From JAGNGI01 sp035448825 (GTDB lineage Bacteria > Fidelibacterota > UBA2242): 64,000 nucleotides of DNA. Position 1 is the first letter of the stretch. Every line of letters begins with the position of its first letter. The notes beneath the pieces are model-generated. The model was given only the letters and a program-made list of their open reading frames with translations. It did not search any database and was not told the origin of the DNA. A program made the position numbers and the translations under genes. Location of the stretch: assembly GCA_035448825.1 (NCBI GenBank), contig DAOTJS010000008.1, positions 1 to 64,000 of the forward strand, given 5' to 3'. Below, one piece after another: positions 26,979-35,197 of this stretch.

Positions 26979-28073
26979 TTACCTCGTTATAAATATAATA
27001 ATTAATGGTATGATAAAAAAAAGCAAGATGACATAGCCAATGGCATATAACCGGTTTTTGCGGGTTAAGCTGGCTAATAACCGGGATAACTTAATCGGAA
27101 TTTTTTGCAACGGCAGAAAAATACAGGCGCCTATTACATTAAACAAAGTATGAGCAAAGGCAATCGTAATAGCGCCAACCGAATTGGTAGCTATAGCGGC
27201 CAAAAAAGCCGTAATTGTTGTACCGATATTTGCCCCAACGGTATAGGGGAAAACCTTTCTTTGCGACAATACTCCAGCGGCCGCCAGTGGAATGGCTAAA
27301 CTGGTTGTAATAGAACTGCTTTGTACTATGGCGGTCAAGAACATTCCCAGTAAAAAGCCGCGAGTGGCATTTTTAAATATATACTGATCAAAAAACAACT
27401 CGACTTTAGCCAGAACGAGTGACTTAACCACTTTGACCAGATAGGTCAGAGCAAAGAACAGAATTATTAAGGCTACCAATATATTTATCCAGGGGTATCT
27501 GGAAAATAAACCGATAATTAACTGCGATACCGGTGTTAAAATTTTACTAATCGGATTGATAATTTTCAAACCGCCAATATTTTCAAAAGCAGTGGCTACA
27601 TAACCGGCGGCAACTCCGAGAATGTTAAAATAATACTGAAATGGGAATACAATGATGACGCTTAAGATGTTGAAAAAATCATGCATCGTGGCGACCGCAA
27701 ATGCCCGTTCAAATTCATCCTTTTTCCCAATATGTCCCAGTGACACTATAACATTGGTAATGGTTGTGCCGATATTGCCACCCATAATGAGTGGAATAGC
27801 CAATTTGATAGTCAGAACATTACCGGCTACCATACTTACTACCAAAGAAGTCGTCATTGATGAACTTTGCACAATAGCTGTGCAGAGCATACCGGTAAAA
27901 AGACCAACGAACGGATTGGAGACACCCCTCATAATTTTTTGGGCAAAACCCTCACCCATTAGTTTAAAGGTATCACCAATCAGGGTAATGCTTAAAAGAA
28001 AGAGATAAACCAGTATTACGATTGCCAGCGCTTTGCTGAATCCAACCCAATATTTCTTATCTTTAAAATTCAT
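26979..28073 (-). CDS. Na+/phosphate cotransporter, NptA/PNaS family
   Basis: A 364-residue inner membrane transporter with two inverted repeats, each bearing the family QSSS motif: VQSSSMTTSLV (about residue 67) and VQSSSITTSLA (about residue 251). Each repeat also has a GANIGTT-type motif (GGNIGTTITNV, VGANIGTTITAF). These define the PNaS family of sodium-driven phosphate importers. It is followed at 3 bp by the PhoU-like gene. The upstream 313-bp gap to the divergent FAD dehydrogenase holds the six decamers at 28241-28300. Confidence 0.93.
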   Translation of the reverse strand: MNFKDKKYWVGFSKALAIVILVYLFLLSITLIGDTFKLMGEGFAQKIMRGVSNPFVGLFTGMLCTAIVQSSSMTTSLVVSMVAGNVLTIKLAIPLIMGGNIGTTITNVIVSLGHIGKKDEFERAFAVATMHDFFNILSVIIVFPFQYYFNILGVAAGYVATAFENIGGLKIINPISKILTPVSQLIIGLFSRYPWINILVALIILFFALTYLVKVVKSLVLAKVELFFDQYIFKNATRGFLLGMFLTAIVQSSSITTSLAIPLAAAGVLSQRKVFPYTVGANIGTTITAFLAAIATNSVGAITIAFAHTLFNVIGACIFLPLQKIPIKLSRLLASLTRKNRLYAIGYVILLFFIIPLIIIFITR

Positions 28074-28240
28074 TCCGGTCCTTTTTATTGTGAAGGAGTA
28101 TCAAAAATCGGGCGAAATTTAGAAAAAAATCGGCTAATAACCGCCGTTTTGGTTAGTTCCACCTGGTTATTTTTATTTCTTTTAAATTCTTATTTCAAAA
28201 TATAATAATAACTTGGGGCTATTTCTGATACCATTGCAGT

Positions 28241-28300
28241 TAATTCGTCTTAATTTTACTTAAAAGTACTTAAACGCACTTTAACTGGCTTTATTTATTC
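28241..28300. repeat. six degenerate decamers in the divergent gap before the FAD dehydrogenase
   Basis: The units are TAATTCGTCT, TAATTTTACT, TAAAAGTACT, TAAACGCACT, TTAACTGGCT and TTATTTATTC, with consensus close to TAANNNNACT in the first five. The rest of the 313-bp gene-free stretch 28074-28386 contains AT-rich DNA and a weak hairpin around 28131-28146, and no further gene. Degeneracy makes this less certain than the array at 24714. Confidence 0.6.
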
Positions 28301-28386
28301 GTGTTTTGTAGGTAAATCTTTCCTAACTTTGAGGGTTATTTGGATATTTTATTAAAAATAACCACTTTATTTATAAGGTGATCGGA

Positions 28387-29733
28387 ATGAAATCTTCCAC
28401 TATATTTGATGTCATATTAATCGGCGCCGGGCCGGCTGGTTTATTTGCGGCGGAAACTCTGGCCGGAAAAGGACTATCCGTTCTGGTATTGGATCGCGGT
28501 GATGAACCGTTGAAACGTCGGGATGTCAATTTCGGAATAGGGGGCGCCGGTGCTTTCTCGGATGGCAAACTGAATTTAACTTCCCGGATTGGCGGCGAGC
28601 CGGAAAGTTTTGGGCGTAAGGCTGATGAAGTAGAGGAGTTGATTCGGCAAATTGATGAAATATTTACTTCGTTAGGAGTTACCGGCGGCTATTCAGGAGA
28701 AGATGGTGAGGCTTATCAGACTTTATTGCGGGCTGCCCATGCGGCGGGAGTGGAATTCATTTTCGCCAAACAGCGTCATATTGGCACCGACCGCCTGCAG
28801 GAAATTATTCAGCGTTTTTATGAGCGATTAATCGAAAAGGGGATTCAATTTCATCCTAATACCTATGTTGATAAAATTTCTAGAGAAGGCGAATTTTTTA
28901 AACTGACCTGCAAAGATGAAGTCTATTTTGCCAAAGCGGTAATTGCGGCTCCCGGCCGAGCGGGCGCTTATTGGTTGCGGGAACAGGCTCATAATCTTGG
29001 AATTTACACAATGTATGGACCGATTGATGTAGGAGTGCGGGTTGAATTTCCGGACGATATTTACCTCCCAATTGCCGCTGTTATGTACGACGCTAAGTTT
29101 CGACTCTATAGTAAGTCTTATGATGATCTGGTACGGACGTTTTGTACGAATCCGAGTGGCTATATCGTTACCGAAAAATATGACGATTTCGTCTTGGTTA
29201 ATGGTCATGCTAAATGGAATTCCAAAACCGATAACACCAACTTTGCATTGCTTTCGCGAGTTATCTTAACTGACCCAGTCGAAGATACTACCAAATACGG
29301 TCGCGATATTGCTCGTCTGGCAACCACCATCGGTGGCGGCAAACCTATTATCCAGCGGCTGACCGACTTTGTTTCGGGAAGACGCTCAAATTGGGAACGC
29401 ATCAGCCGTTCGACTACGATTCCAACTCTGAAGGATGTTACACCCGGCGACATCGCAATGGCTTTTCCCCACCGGATCGTGACCAATTTGATTGAAGGTC
29501 TCACCGTCTTGAACCAAATTATTTCCGGGCTAATGTCCAATAATACTTTGCTCTATGCTCCTGAAATAAAATTTTACGATACCAAGTATAAAGTGACACC
29601 CAATTTGGAAACCACGTTGCAGAATTTTTTCGTTGCTGGTGATGCCAGCGGACACAGTCGGGGTATTGTCTATTCGGCGGTAACCGGAATTCTTGCGGCG
29701 CAGGGGGTTCTGAAAAACCTGGGCAAAGCTTGA
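28387..29733 (+). CDS. FAD-dependent dehydrogenase (COG2509-like)
   Basis: A 448-residue flavoprotein with an N-terminal Rossmann dinucleotide motif IGAGPAGLFAAETL (about residues 13-26), an acidic/basic strand end VLVLDRG, and a distal GDASG motif (FVAGDASGHSRGIVYS, about 414-429) that closes the FAD site. It resembles the uncharacterised FAD-dependent dehydrogenases of COG2509. The substrate is unknown. The ATG at 28387 is preferred because AAGGTG lies six bases upstream; a GTG at 28378 overlaps that site. It is not clearly in an operon with its neighbours. Confidence 0.82.
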   Translation: MKSSTIFDVILIGAGPAGLFAAETLAGKGLSVLVLDRGDEPLKRRDVNFGIGGAGAFSDGKLNLTSRIGGEPESFGRKADEVEELIRQIDEIFTSLGVTGGYSGEDGEAYQTLLRAAHAAGVEFIFAKQRHIGTDRLQEIIQRFYERLIEKGIQFHPNTYVDKISREGEFFKLTCKDEVYFAKAVIAAPGRAGAYWLREQAHNLGIYTMYGPIDVGVRVEFPDDIYLPIAAVMYDAKFRLYSKSYDDLVRTFCTNPSGYIVTEKYDDFVLVNGHAKWNSKTDNTNFALLSRVILTDPVEDTTKYGRDIARLATTIGGGKPIIQRLTDFVSGRRSNWERISRSTTIPTLKDVTPGDIAMAFPHRIVTNLIEGLTVLNQIISGLMSNNTLLYAPEIKFYDTKYKVTPNLETTLQNFFVAGDASGHSRGIVYSAVTGILAAQGVLKNLGKA

Positions 29734-29808
29734 ATTCAGCCCGTTATTTTTAAGTTAATTAATTTGATATATACAAATCCAGCAAGAGCTATATAAGGAC
29801 TAAATAAC

Positions 29809-30285
29809 TTGAAGTCGCCAGAGAATAACGAAAAGATAATGCAGGAAGGACTCGAATTTATTCAGCAGATAGTTAACTGCTGCTGTAGTCGTGAGGCTAA
29901 ACTGCTGGAAATTTGTCGCTTTCTCAATTATAAATTTACTGGTTTTGATTGGGTTGGATTTTATTTCAGTGATAATCCTAAAAAGGAACTGGTTTTGGGA
30001 CCATTTGTCGGAGCCCCAACTGAACATAAGAATATTCCATTCGGTCGCGGAGTTTGCGGAAGCGCGGCGATTTCGGGCATTACGGTCAATGTGGCTGATG
30101 TCACGGCTGAATCGAATTATCTAGCTTGCGGTCTTGAAGTTCGCTCTGAAATCGTTATTCCCATTTTTAAGTCTGGCAAGTTCGTTGGTGAGTTAGATAT
30201 AGATTCGCATCAGCCGGGTCGGTTTGGTTCCTCTGAAAGACGGTTTCTAGAACAAGTTGGGCAAATTATATCAATTATTTTTTAG
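29809..30285 (+). CDS. msrC: GAF-domain free methionine-R-sulfoxide reductase (fRMsr)
   Basis: fRMsr reduces free Met-R-sulfoxide. The 158-residue GAF protein has GRGVCGSAA (Cys83), YLACGLEVRSEIVIPIF (Cys107) and GELDIDSHQPGRF, the family signature. By spacing, Cys83 and Cys107 match E. coli YebR Cys94 and Cys118. The third cysteine (E. coli Cys84) is replaced by a TEHKNIP segment, so the resolving step may differ. The start is uncertain: TTG 29809 has AAGGA ten bases upstream, and ATG 29839 is an alternative. Confidence 0.85.
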   Translation: MKSPENNEKIMQEGLEFIQQIVNCCCSREAKLLEICRFLNYKFTGFDWVGFYFSDNPKKELVLGPFVGAPTEHKNIPFGRGVCGSAAISGITVNVADVTAESNYLACGLEVRSEIVIPIFKSGKFVGELDIDSHQPGRFGSSERRFLEQVGQIISIIF

Positions 30286-30360
30286 ATACAGGCAACAATT
30301 ATAGTAATAAAAGGTTAAATTAAGCGTTGTTTTTTAATCCATGATTGAATTTATCCAAGA

Positions 30361-31977
30361 ATGAATTATGTCAAATTGAGACAAATTATGCGCAAGGCAA
30401 CCATTCCAGTTATAATAATCGTCGTTGTTTTAGGATTTTTATTTATTTCTCCATTAGGCAAGTCAATCATTGCCTCGGGGAGTGATTTATACCAGAAATT
30501 GAATATTTTTCAGGATATTATCCGCATCATAAATGACAGCTACGTGGAAGAGCCGGATTGGAATAAAGTTATGGAAGGTGCCTATCGAGGAATGCTGGAG
30601 GAGTTAGACCCCCATTCGGTTTACATCGAACCCAAGCAATTGGATGATTTGAATGAACAATTTTCGGGAAAGTTTGAAGGAATTGGTATCGAATTCGATA
30701 TTCTGGATGGTTATATCACGGTCATATCACCGGTAGCTGGTGCTCCAGCCGAAAGAGCTGGCCTGGAAGTAGGCGATAAGATCGTTAAAATTAATGGGGA
30801 ATCAGCCTACCGCATTAGTCGCAACGATGTCCAGAAAAAACTGCGTGGCCCAAAAGGTTCGGAAGTAACCGTTACGATTCGTCGCCCAGAACAGGCTGAT
30901 TTTGATGTTAAGATTATCCGAGATGAGATTCCGCTTTATAGCGTTTCAGCGGCTTTTATGATTGATGATAGCACCGGTTACATTTTCTTAAACCGGTTCA
31001 GTGGGACGACCAGTGACGAAGTCGAAAAGGCTTTAAATCGTTTATCCGCAGAAGGTATGCAACGTCTGGTTTTTGATTTGCGTAATAATAGCGGTGGTTA
31101 TTTAGAGCAGGCGGTAGAAATCTCCGACAAATTTATCGCCGGCCGTCAAAAAATTGTTTATACTAAGGGGCGAATTTCCAGCGCAAATGAAGAATTTTAT
31201 TCGAACAAAACCGAACCTTATGAAAAGATACCGTTAGTAATTCTGATTAACCGGGGTTCAGCCAGTGCCAGTGAAATTGTCGCCGGTGCCGTGCAAGACC
31301 TGGATCGCGGTCTCATTATAGGCGAAACCAGTTTCGGTAAAGGCCTGGTGCAACGCCAGTATCCTTTGAGAGACGGATCGGCAATTAGAGTTACCGTTGC
31401 CAGATATTATACTCCCAGCGGGCGCCTAATCCAGCGACCTTACGACGGAGCAATTGACGACTATTATGACACTTTCAATGAGGAAAACCGTGATTCCTTG
31501 TTAGCCGTCAGGGATTCCGTCGAAAAGCGGCCGAAATTTAGCACTATCGGTGGTCGGACGGTTTATGGCGGAGGCGGAATTACGCCTGACTATTCGGTGA
31601 AATACACCCAGGTGTTGACTAACGAAACCTATAAATTACTGAGACATCCCTCACGAGTGATTTTTGAATATGCGTCTGATTTCGTCAAAAAGAATCGGGA
31701 TTTGGCGACCGATCGTAAAAATTTCAATAAAAAGTTCGAAGTAAGTGATAAAAACTTCGAAGCATTTAAGAAAATGGCGGCTGAGAAAATCAGCGATTTG
31801 GACTTTAAGCAGATTGAGAAAGATGCGGATTACTTGAAAATTTTAATTAAAGCCGAAATCGCTCGCAGTTATTGGGGTTACGATGAATACTACAAAATAG
31901 TACGGCTTTCGGATAATCAAGTCACCGCCGCAGTTAGCTATTTGGGTGAAGCCCGAAAGATGCTTCAACTCAGATAA
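30361..31977 (+). CDS. ctpA: C-terminal processing protease (S41, CtpA-like)
   Basis: A periplasmic serine protease that trims C termini of envelope proteins. The 538-residue product has an N-terminal membrane anchor (about residues 14-30) and a PDZ domain (about 105-175, with GIGIEFDILDGYITV and AGLEVGDKIVKINGE). The S41 catalytic core shows NRGSASASEIVAGA (about 298-310) and the catalytic lysine in TSFGKG (Lys327). A C-terminal helical region (about 440-538) follows, longer than in the minimal CtpA, as in Bacteroidota-type CTPs. It ends before the ExbB promoter. Confidence 0.93.
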   Translation: MNYVKLRQIMRKATIPVIIIVVVLGFLFISPLGKSIIASGSDLYQKLNIFQDIIRIINDSYVEEPDWNKVMEGAYRGMLEELDPHSVYIEPKQLDDLNEQFSGKFEGIGIEFDILDGYITVISPVAGAPAERAGLEVGDKIVKINGESAYRISRNDVQKKLRGPKGSEVTVTIRRPEQADFDVKIIRDEIPLYSVSAAFMIDDSTGYIFLNRFSGTTSDEVEKALNRLSAEGMQRLVFDLRNNSGGYLEQAVEISDKFIAGRQKIVYTKGRISSANEEFYSNKTEPYEKIPLVILINRGSASASEIVAGAVQDLDRGLIIGETSFGKGLVQRQYPLRDGSAIRVTVARYYTPSGRLIQRPYDGAIDDYYDTFNEENRDSLLAVRDSVEKRPKFSTIGGRTVYGGGGITPDYSVKYTQVLTNETYKLLRHPSRVIFEYASDFVKKNRDLATDRKNFNKKFEVSDKNFEAFKKMAAEKISDLDFKQIEKDADYLKILIKAEIARSYWGYDEYYKIVRLSDNQVTAAVSYLGEARKMLQLR

Positions 31978-32002
31978 TTATTATTTCTGGTAGAGAATAT
32001 CG

Positions 32003-32031
32003 TTGACTTTTTTAAAATATTGAATTAAAAT
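32003..32031 (+). promoter_or_regulatory. promoter of the exbB-exbD-exbD-tonB operon
   Basis: TTGACT (32003-32008), an exact 17-bp spacer, and TAAAAT (32026-32031) form a strong sigma70-type promoter about 50 bp before the exbB start. Confidence 0.7.
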
Positions 32032-32083
32032 TGTAGGCATTAAAAATTGAAAAATGAATTGTAATTATGGAGGTAAATAAATA

Positions 32084-32710
32084 ATGGTTGAACTGTTTCT
32101 TAGAGGTGGAATTTTTATGTGGCCAATTCTGGCATTAGCGATATTTGGCATAATGGTGGCGATTGAAAGAGCATATACATTGACTAAAGCTTCGCGTGCT
32201 ACTAAACGTTTTCTTCCAAAAATACTTAATACCTTGAAGGAAGAAGATGGGGTTAAGAAAGCGATCGAATTGTGCGAAAATACTCCCGGCCCAATAGCTG
32301 AAATTTTCCATGCCGGTTTATCGCAAGTCGGTTATGGTATGGAGGCTGTTGAAAAGGCAATCCAGAGCGCTGGCACAGTCGAAATGTCGTTCCTAGATAA
32401 AGGTATGATATGGTTAGCAACCGTCATTACTCTGGCTCCTCTTATTGGATTTATGGGTACGGTTTCCGGTATGATCAATGCTTTTGATGCCATTGCCAAG
32501 GTCAATGATATGTCACCTTCCATTGTAGCGGGTGGTATCTCTGAGGCTTTATTAACGACTTTATTCGGTTTGGTTGTAGCAGCTCCGCTACAGTTGTGTT
32601 ATAACCTGTTCGTGGCGCGAGTAGACGGTATTGTAGTCGAAATGGAAGAAAGTACTATGAATTTGTTGGGAACTCTTAATCTTATGGAGAATAAGGAGAA
32701 ATCCAAGTAA
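32084..32710 (+). CDS. exbB: MotA/TolQ/ExbB proton channel protein
   Basis: A 208-residue inner membrane protein with three membrane spans (about residues 10-30, 105-128 and 150-172). The conserved ExbB/TolQ region is seen in LATVITLAPLIGFMGTVSGMI and SPSIVAGGISEALLTTLFGLVVAAPL. It forms the proton-conducting motor with the two ExbD proteins downstream and energises the TonB protein. GGAGG lies eleven bases upstream of the ATG. It is the first gene of a four-gene operon bounded by the promoter at 32003 and the terminator at 34239. Confidence 0.95.
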   Translation: MVELFLRGGIFMWPILALAIFGIMVAIERAYTLTKASRATKRFLPKILNTLKEEDGVKKAIELCENTPGPIAEIFHAGLSQVGYGMEAVEKAIQSAGTVEMSFLDKGMIWLATVITLAPLIGFMGTVSGMINAFDAIAKVNDMSPSIVAGGISEALLTTLFGLVVAAPLQLCYNLFVARVDGIVVEMEESTMNLLGTLNLMENKEKSK

Positions 32711-32712
32711 GT

Positions 32713-33111
32713 ATGGCTCTGCTTAAAAAGAAGAAAACTCGCAAAGTTAATATTCCATCGTCCTCCCAGGCTGATATAGCCTTCCTTTTGCTTCTTTTCT
32801 TTATTTGTACGACAACGGTTGATGTGGATAAAGGCATTGGACTAATTCTCCCACCCGAAGGTGACAGCCCGGTAGAGATTCCCAAGAAAAATATTACTAC
32901 CATCGTGATTGATCCTCAGGGTAATGTATTAATTGATAATAAGGAAGTTGAAATCAATCAGATCCGGGATATTGCCGAAAGATTACAGATGGAAAATCCC
33001 AAAATGATTTTTTCGGTTAAAGCTCATCCACGTTGCCGCTATGATAAATACGTTGCTGTTCTGGATCAATTGAAAATGGCTAAAGCCACTAGAATTTCGA
33101 TTGCTGAATAA
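32713..33111 (+). CDS. exbD: ExbD/TolR biopolymer transport protein, first copy
   Basis: A 132-residue ExbD/TolR protein with a short cytoplasmic N-terminus (MALLKKKKTRKVNIPSSSQA), one membrane span (about residues 19-38) carrying the proton-path aspartate in SSQADIAFLLLLFF, and a periplasmic domain (about 50-132). It is separated by 2 bp from exbB. The aspartate in the span (about residue 20) is the family proton-binding position. Confidence 0.93.
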   Translation: MALLKKKKTRKVNIPSSSQADIAFLLLLFFICTTTVDVDKGIGLILPPEGDSPVEIPKKNITTIVIDPQGNVLIDNKEVEINQIRDIAERLQMENPKMIFSVKAHPRCRYDKYVAVLDQLKMAKATRISIAE

Positions 33112-33122
33112 GGAGTACCGCA

Positions 33123-33530
33123 ATGGCTTTTCAACATAAAAAAGATATTAGTACGGATATTCCGACAGCCTCTATGCCAGATATTATCTTCACTCTGACT
33201 TTGTTCTTTATGGCCACAACGGTTATGCGCCAATATTCTGGCTTACCTGTGGTTTTACCTAAAGCTAAACAAATTGAAAAACTCCAATCAAAGATTCATG
33301 TTACTGAGCTCTGGGTTTCTAAAGAGGAGTTAATTTCGATTGATGGTAAACTGGTAGAAATCGAAAATATTAGAAATATTATTTATAATAAACGTGTTAA
33401 AGATCCGCAGTTAATTGTCTCGATTCGGGCTGATGAGAGGGTTACAATGGAATTAATAAGTAAGATTCATAAAGAATTGAGATTAGCGGATGCTCTTAAA
33501 GTTAATTATTCCACCAAGACAGCTGTTTAA
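33123..33530 (+). CDS. exbD: ExbD/TolR biopolymer transport protein, second copy
   Basis: A 135-residue paralogue of the preceding gene, with the span aspartate in TASMPDIIFTLTLFFMATTV (about residues 13-32) and a periplasmic domain. The two copies differ strongly in sequence, so this is an old duplication and not a recent repeat. AAGGAG lies upstream of the ATG. A second ExbD in the same operon is common in FCB bacteria. Confidence 0.92.
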   Translation: MAFQHKKDISTDIPTASMPDIIFTLTLFFMATTVMRQYSGLPVVLPKAKQIEKLQSKIHVTELWVSKEELISIDGKLVEIENIRNIIYNKRVKDPQLIVSIRADERVTMELISKIHKELRLADALKVNYSTKTAV

Positions 33531-33540
33531 GGGTTAGCCT

Positions 33541-34215
33541 ATGATTTTAAGAAAGAAACCCGAAGCAACTTTGAAATTACGCCAACCACTAATGTATCGA
33601 GTGGGACTGGTTATCGGTCTGGCTTTAATTACAGGGGTTATGATCGCTTTTCCCAAATTTGAAGAACGTGAAGTAACTCAAAGAACGGTTGATATTGTTC
33701 TGGAAGCAACCGATATTCCCCAGATTGAACAGAAAATTGAGACTTCTACTAAACCACCATCTCGCCCTTCTATCCCAATCGAATCTGACAACGAAGACCT
33801 TTCCGAAGACGTTACCATTGATCAAACGACTGATTTTGATTCTTATACTGCCTGGGAGGCACCACCACCGCCTCCAGAACAACATAGTGGCGAGAATGAA
33901 GGTCCACGAGTTCGGTTTATCCCTTATGATGAACCTCCTGAGCCAATTGGTGGTTTTGCCGAGATTCAAAGGAATATCGTCTATCCGGAAATTGCCCAGG
34001 AAGCTGGTATCGAAGGTACAGTTGTCGTCCAAGCCTACGTGAATGAATATGGGATCGTTACCGAATGTGTCATTCTCAAAGGAATGCCGAATACTGGACT
34101 CGAGGAAGCCGCTATCGCCGCGATTAAAAAAACGCGCTTCAAACCGGCCAAGCAAAGAGACCGTAACGTTGGCGTTTACATTTCGATCCCAGTAATTTTC
34201 AAATTAAAGAGTTAG
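33541..34215 (+). CDS. TonB-family energy transducer protein
   Basis: A 224-residue protein with a cytoplasmic N-terminus, one membrane span (about residues 23-40), an acidic/proline-rich stretch that includes APPPPPEQ (about 105-115), and a C-terminal TonB domain (about 135-224, with YPEIAQEAGIEGTVVVQAYVN and AAIAAIKKTRFKPAKQRD). It completes a TonB energising complex with ExbB and both ExbD proteins. No TonB-dependent receptor gene lies next to it, so its client is elsewhere. Confidence 0.93.
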   Translation: MILRKKPEATLKLRQPLMYRVGLVIGLALITGVMIAFPKFEEREVTQRTVDIVLEATDIPQIEQKIETSTKPPSRPSIPIESDNEDLSEDVTIDQTTDFDSYTAWEAPPPPPEQHSGENEGPRVRFIPYDEPPEPIGGFAEIQRNIVYPEIAQEAGIEGTVVVQAYVNEYGIVTECVILKGMPNTGLEEAAIAAIKKTRFKPAKQRDRNVGVYISIPVIFKLKS

Positions 34216-34238
34216 TTAGTTAAACTCAAATTTTTATC

Positions 34239-34273
34239 AAACCGGCGAAGTCTAATTTTCGCCGGTTTTTTTT
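34239..34273 (+). terminator. intrinsic terminator after the tonB-like gene
   Basis: An 11-bp perfect stem, AAACCGGCGAA (34239-34249) with TTCGCCGGTTT (34258-34268), has an 8-nt loop and continues into T's up to 34273. It ends the exbB-tonB operon. Confidence 0.92.
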
Positions 34274-34420
34274 AACTATTAGATGAAATTTTAACTGGTT
34301 GATTTGTTCTATTCGTGAATTTCACCACCAGACAGACCACTTTGTTTTTATCTATTTATTAGTGATACAAAGAGTCTGGGAAAAGTTTTTATTCATTACT
34401 CGTTTTTGGGTTTAAATCAT

Positions 34421-34449
34421 TTGCCAAATTTGGACTTTCTTTGTAAAAT
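34421..34449 (+). promoter_or_regulatory. promoter before the SAM methyltransferase gene
   Basis: TTGCCA (34421-34426), a 17-bp spacer and TAAAAT (34444-34449) precede the GTG start at 34482 by about 33 bp. The -10 is identical to that of the exbB promoter. Confidence 0.6.
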
Positions 34450-34481
34450 GAATTGTCGTTTTTTAAAGATAACGGGACTAA

Positions 34482-35162
34482 GTGAATATTAATAAAAATA
34501 CCGAGAAACGCCCAGCTTATGCCAGGACCTGGCAAAGTGTGGCCGCCGTTGAACGCTATGCCCAAAGTCGTTACCGTCATTATGATCAGCGCTTAATTTC
34601 CTGGCGGGAGCAACGGATCGTTGATCGTTTTTTAAAACAAATAACGGATGGAAATCACCTACTTTTAGACATTCCAGCGGGTTATGGACGTTTTACGCCG
34701 CTCTTTCACAAACACGCCTTCAAAGTTATCAGTTGCGATCTAAATTTATACGCTTTACTTTATCAACGACAATGCTTTCCCGATAATAATCTGATGATCG
34801 TAACTGATGGTAATCGTCTGCCGTTGCCGGATAACTTTGCCAATGTCGTTTTTAATTTCAGACTTATGCAACATTTCCAGACCAGCGACCAGAGAGTAGC
34901 ATTATTAAAGGAACTCACCCGAGTCTCAAACTGCTACTTGATCATTTCGGTTTATCTCGATTCAGCATTTCATCGCCTGATTCAGGTAATTTCAGGCCGC
35001 AAGCGGCGGATGACTATGATTTCTCGCATTCAGTGGGATACTGAGTTACTTTTGTGCGGATTAAGAGTAATCCAAGTGCGTCGCCCGCTTCGATTGCTCC
35101 ATGCCCAAAACATTTTCTTATTGGAGAAAACGCAACCTTGTTCTGCACCAATTGAAAAATAA
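34482..35162 (+). CDS. class I SAM-dependent methyltransferase
   Basis: A 226-residue protein with motif I LLLDIPAGYGRFTPLF (about residues 60-75), a motif II-like ISCDLN, and NVVFNFRLMQHF in the position of motif IV. It fits the Methyltransf_11/25 fold. The substrate is unknown. The start is GTG 34482 with only a weak GGGA upstream. The gene is 35 bp before the S9-like protein and probably forms an operon with it. The N-terminal 50 residues, rich in Arg and Tyr, are not typical of small-molecule methyltransferases. Confidence 0.75.
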   Translation: MNINKNTEKRPAYARTWQSVAAVERYAQSRYRHYDQRLISWREQRIVDRFLKQITDGNHLLLDIPAGYGRFTPLFHKHAFKVISCDLNLYALLYQRQCFPDNNLMIVTDGNRLPLPDNFANVVFNFRLMQHFQTSDQRVALLKELTRVSNCYLIISVYLDSAFHRLIQVISGRKRRMTMISRIQWDTELLLCGLRVIQVRRPLRLLHAQNIFLLEKTQPCSAPIEK

Positions 35163-35197
35163 TTGACCGTTATTTATAAATTTAGGTGAGGTGAAGG

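Noticed and set aside
28131..28146. Possible attenuator hairpin CGGC/GCCG upstream of the Na/Pi transporter.
   Set aside because: The stem is only 3-4 bp and two pairings compete; the adjacent T-run alone is not enough.
33625..34155. A 176-codon open frame antisense to the TonB-like gene.
   Set aside because: Shadow of the TonB domain gene; composition follows the opposite strand.
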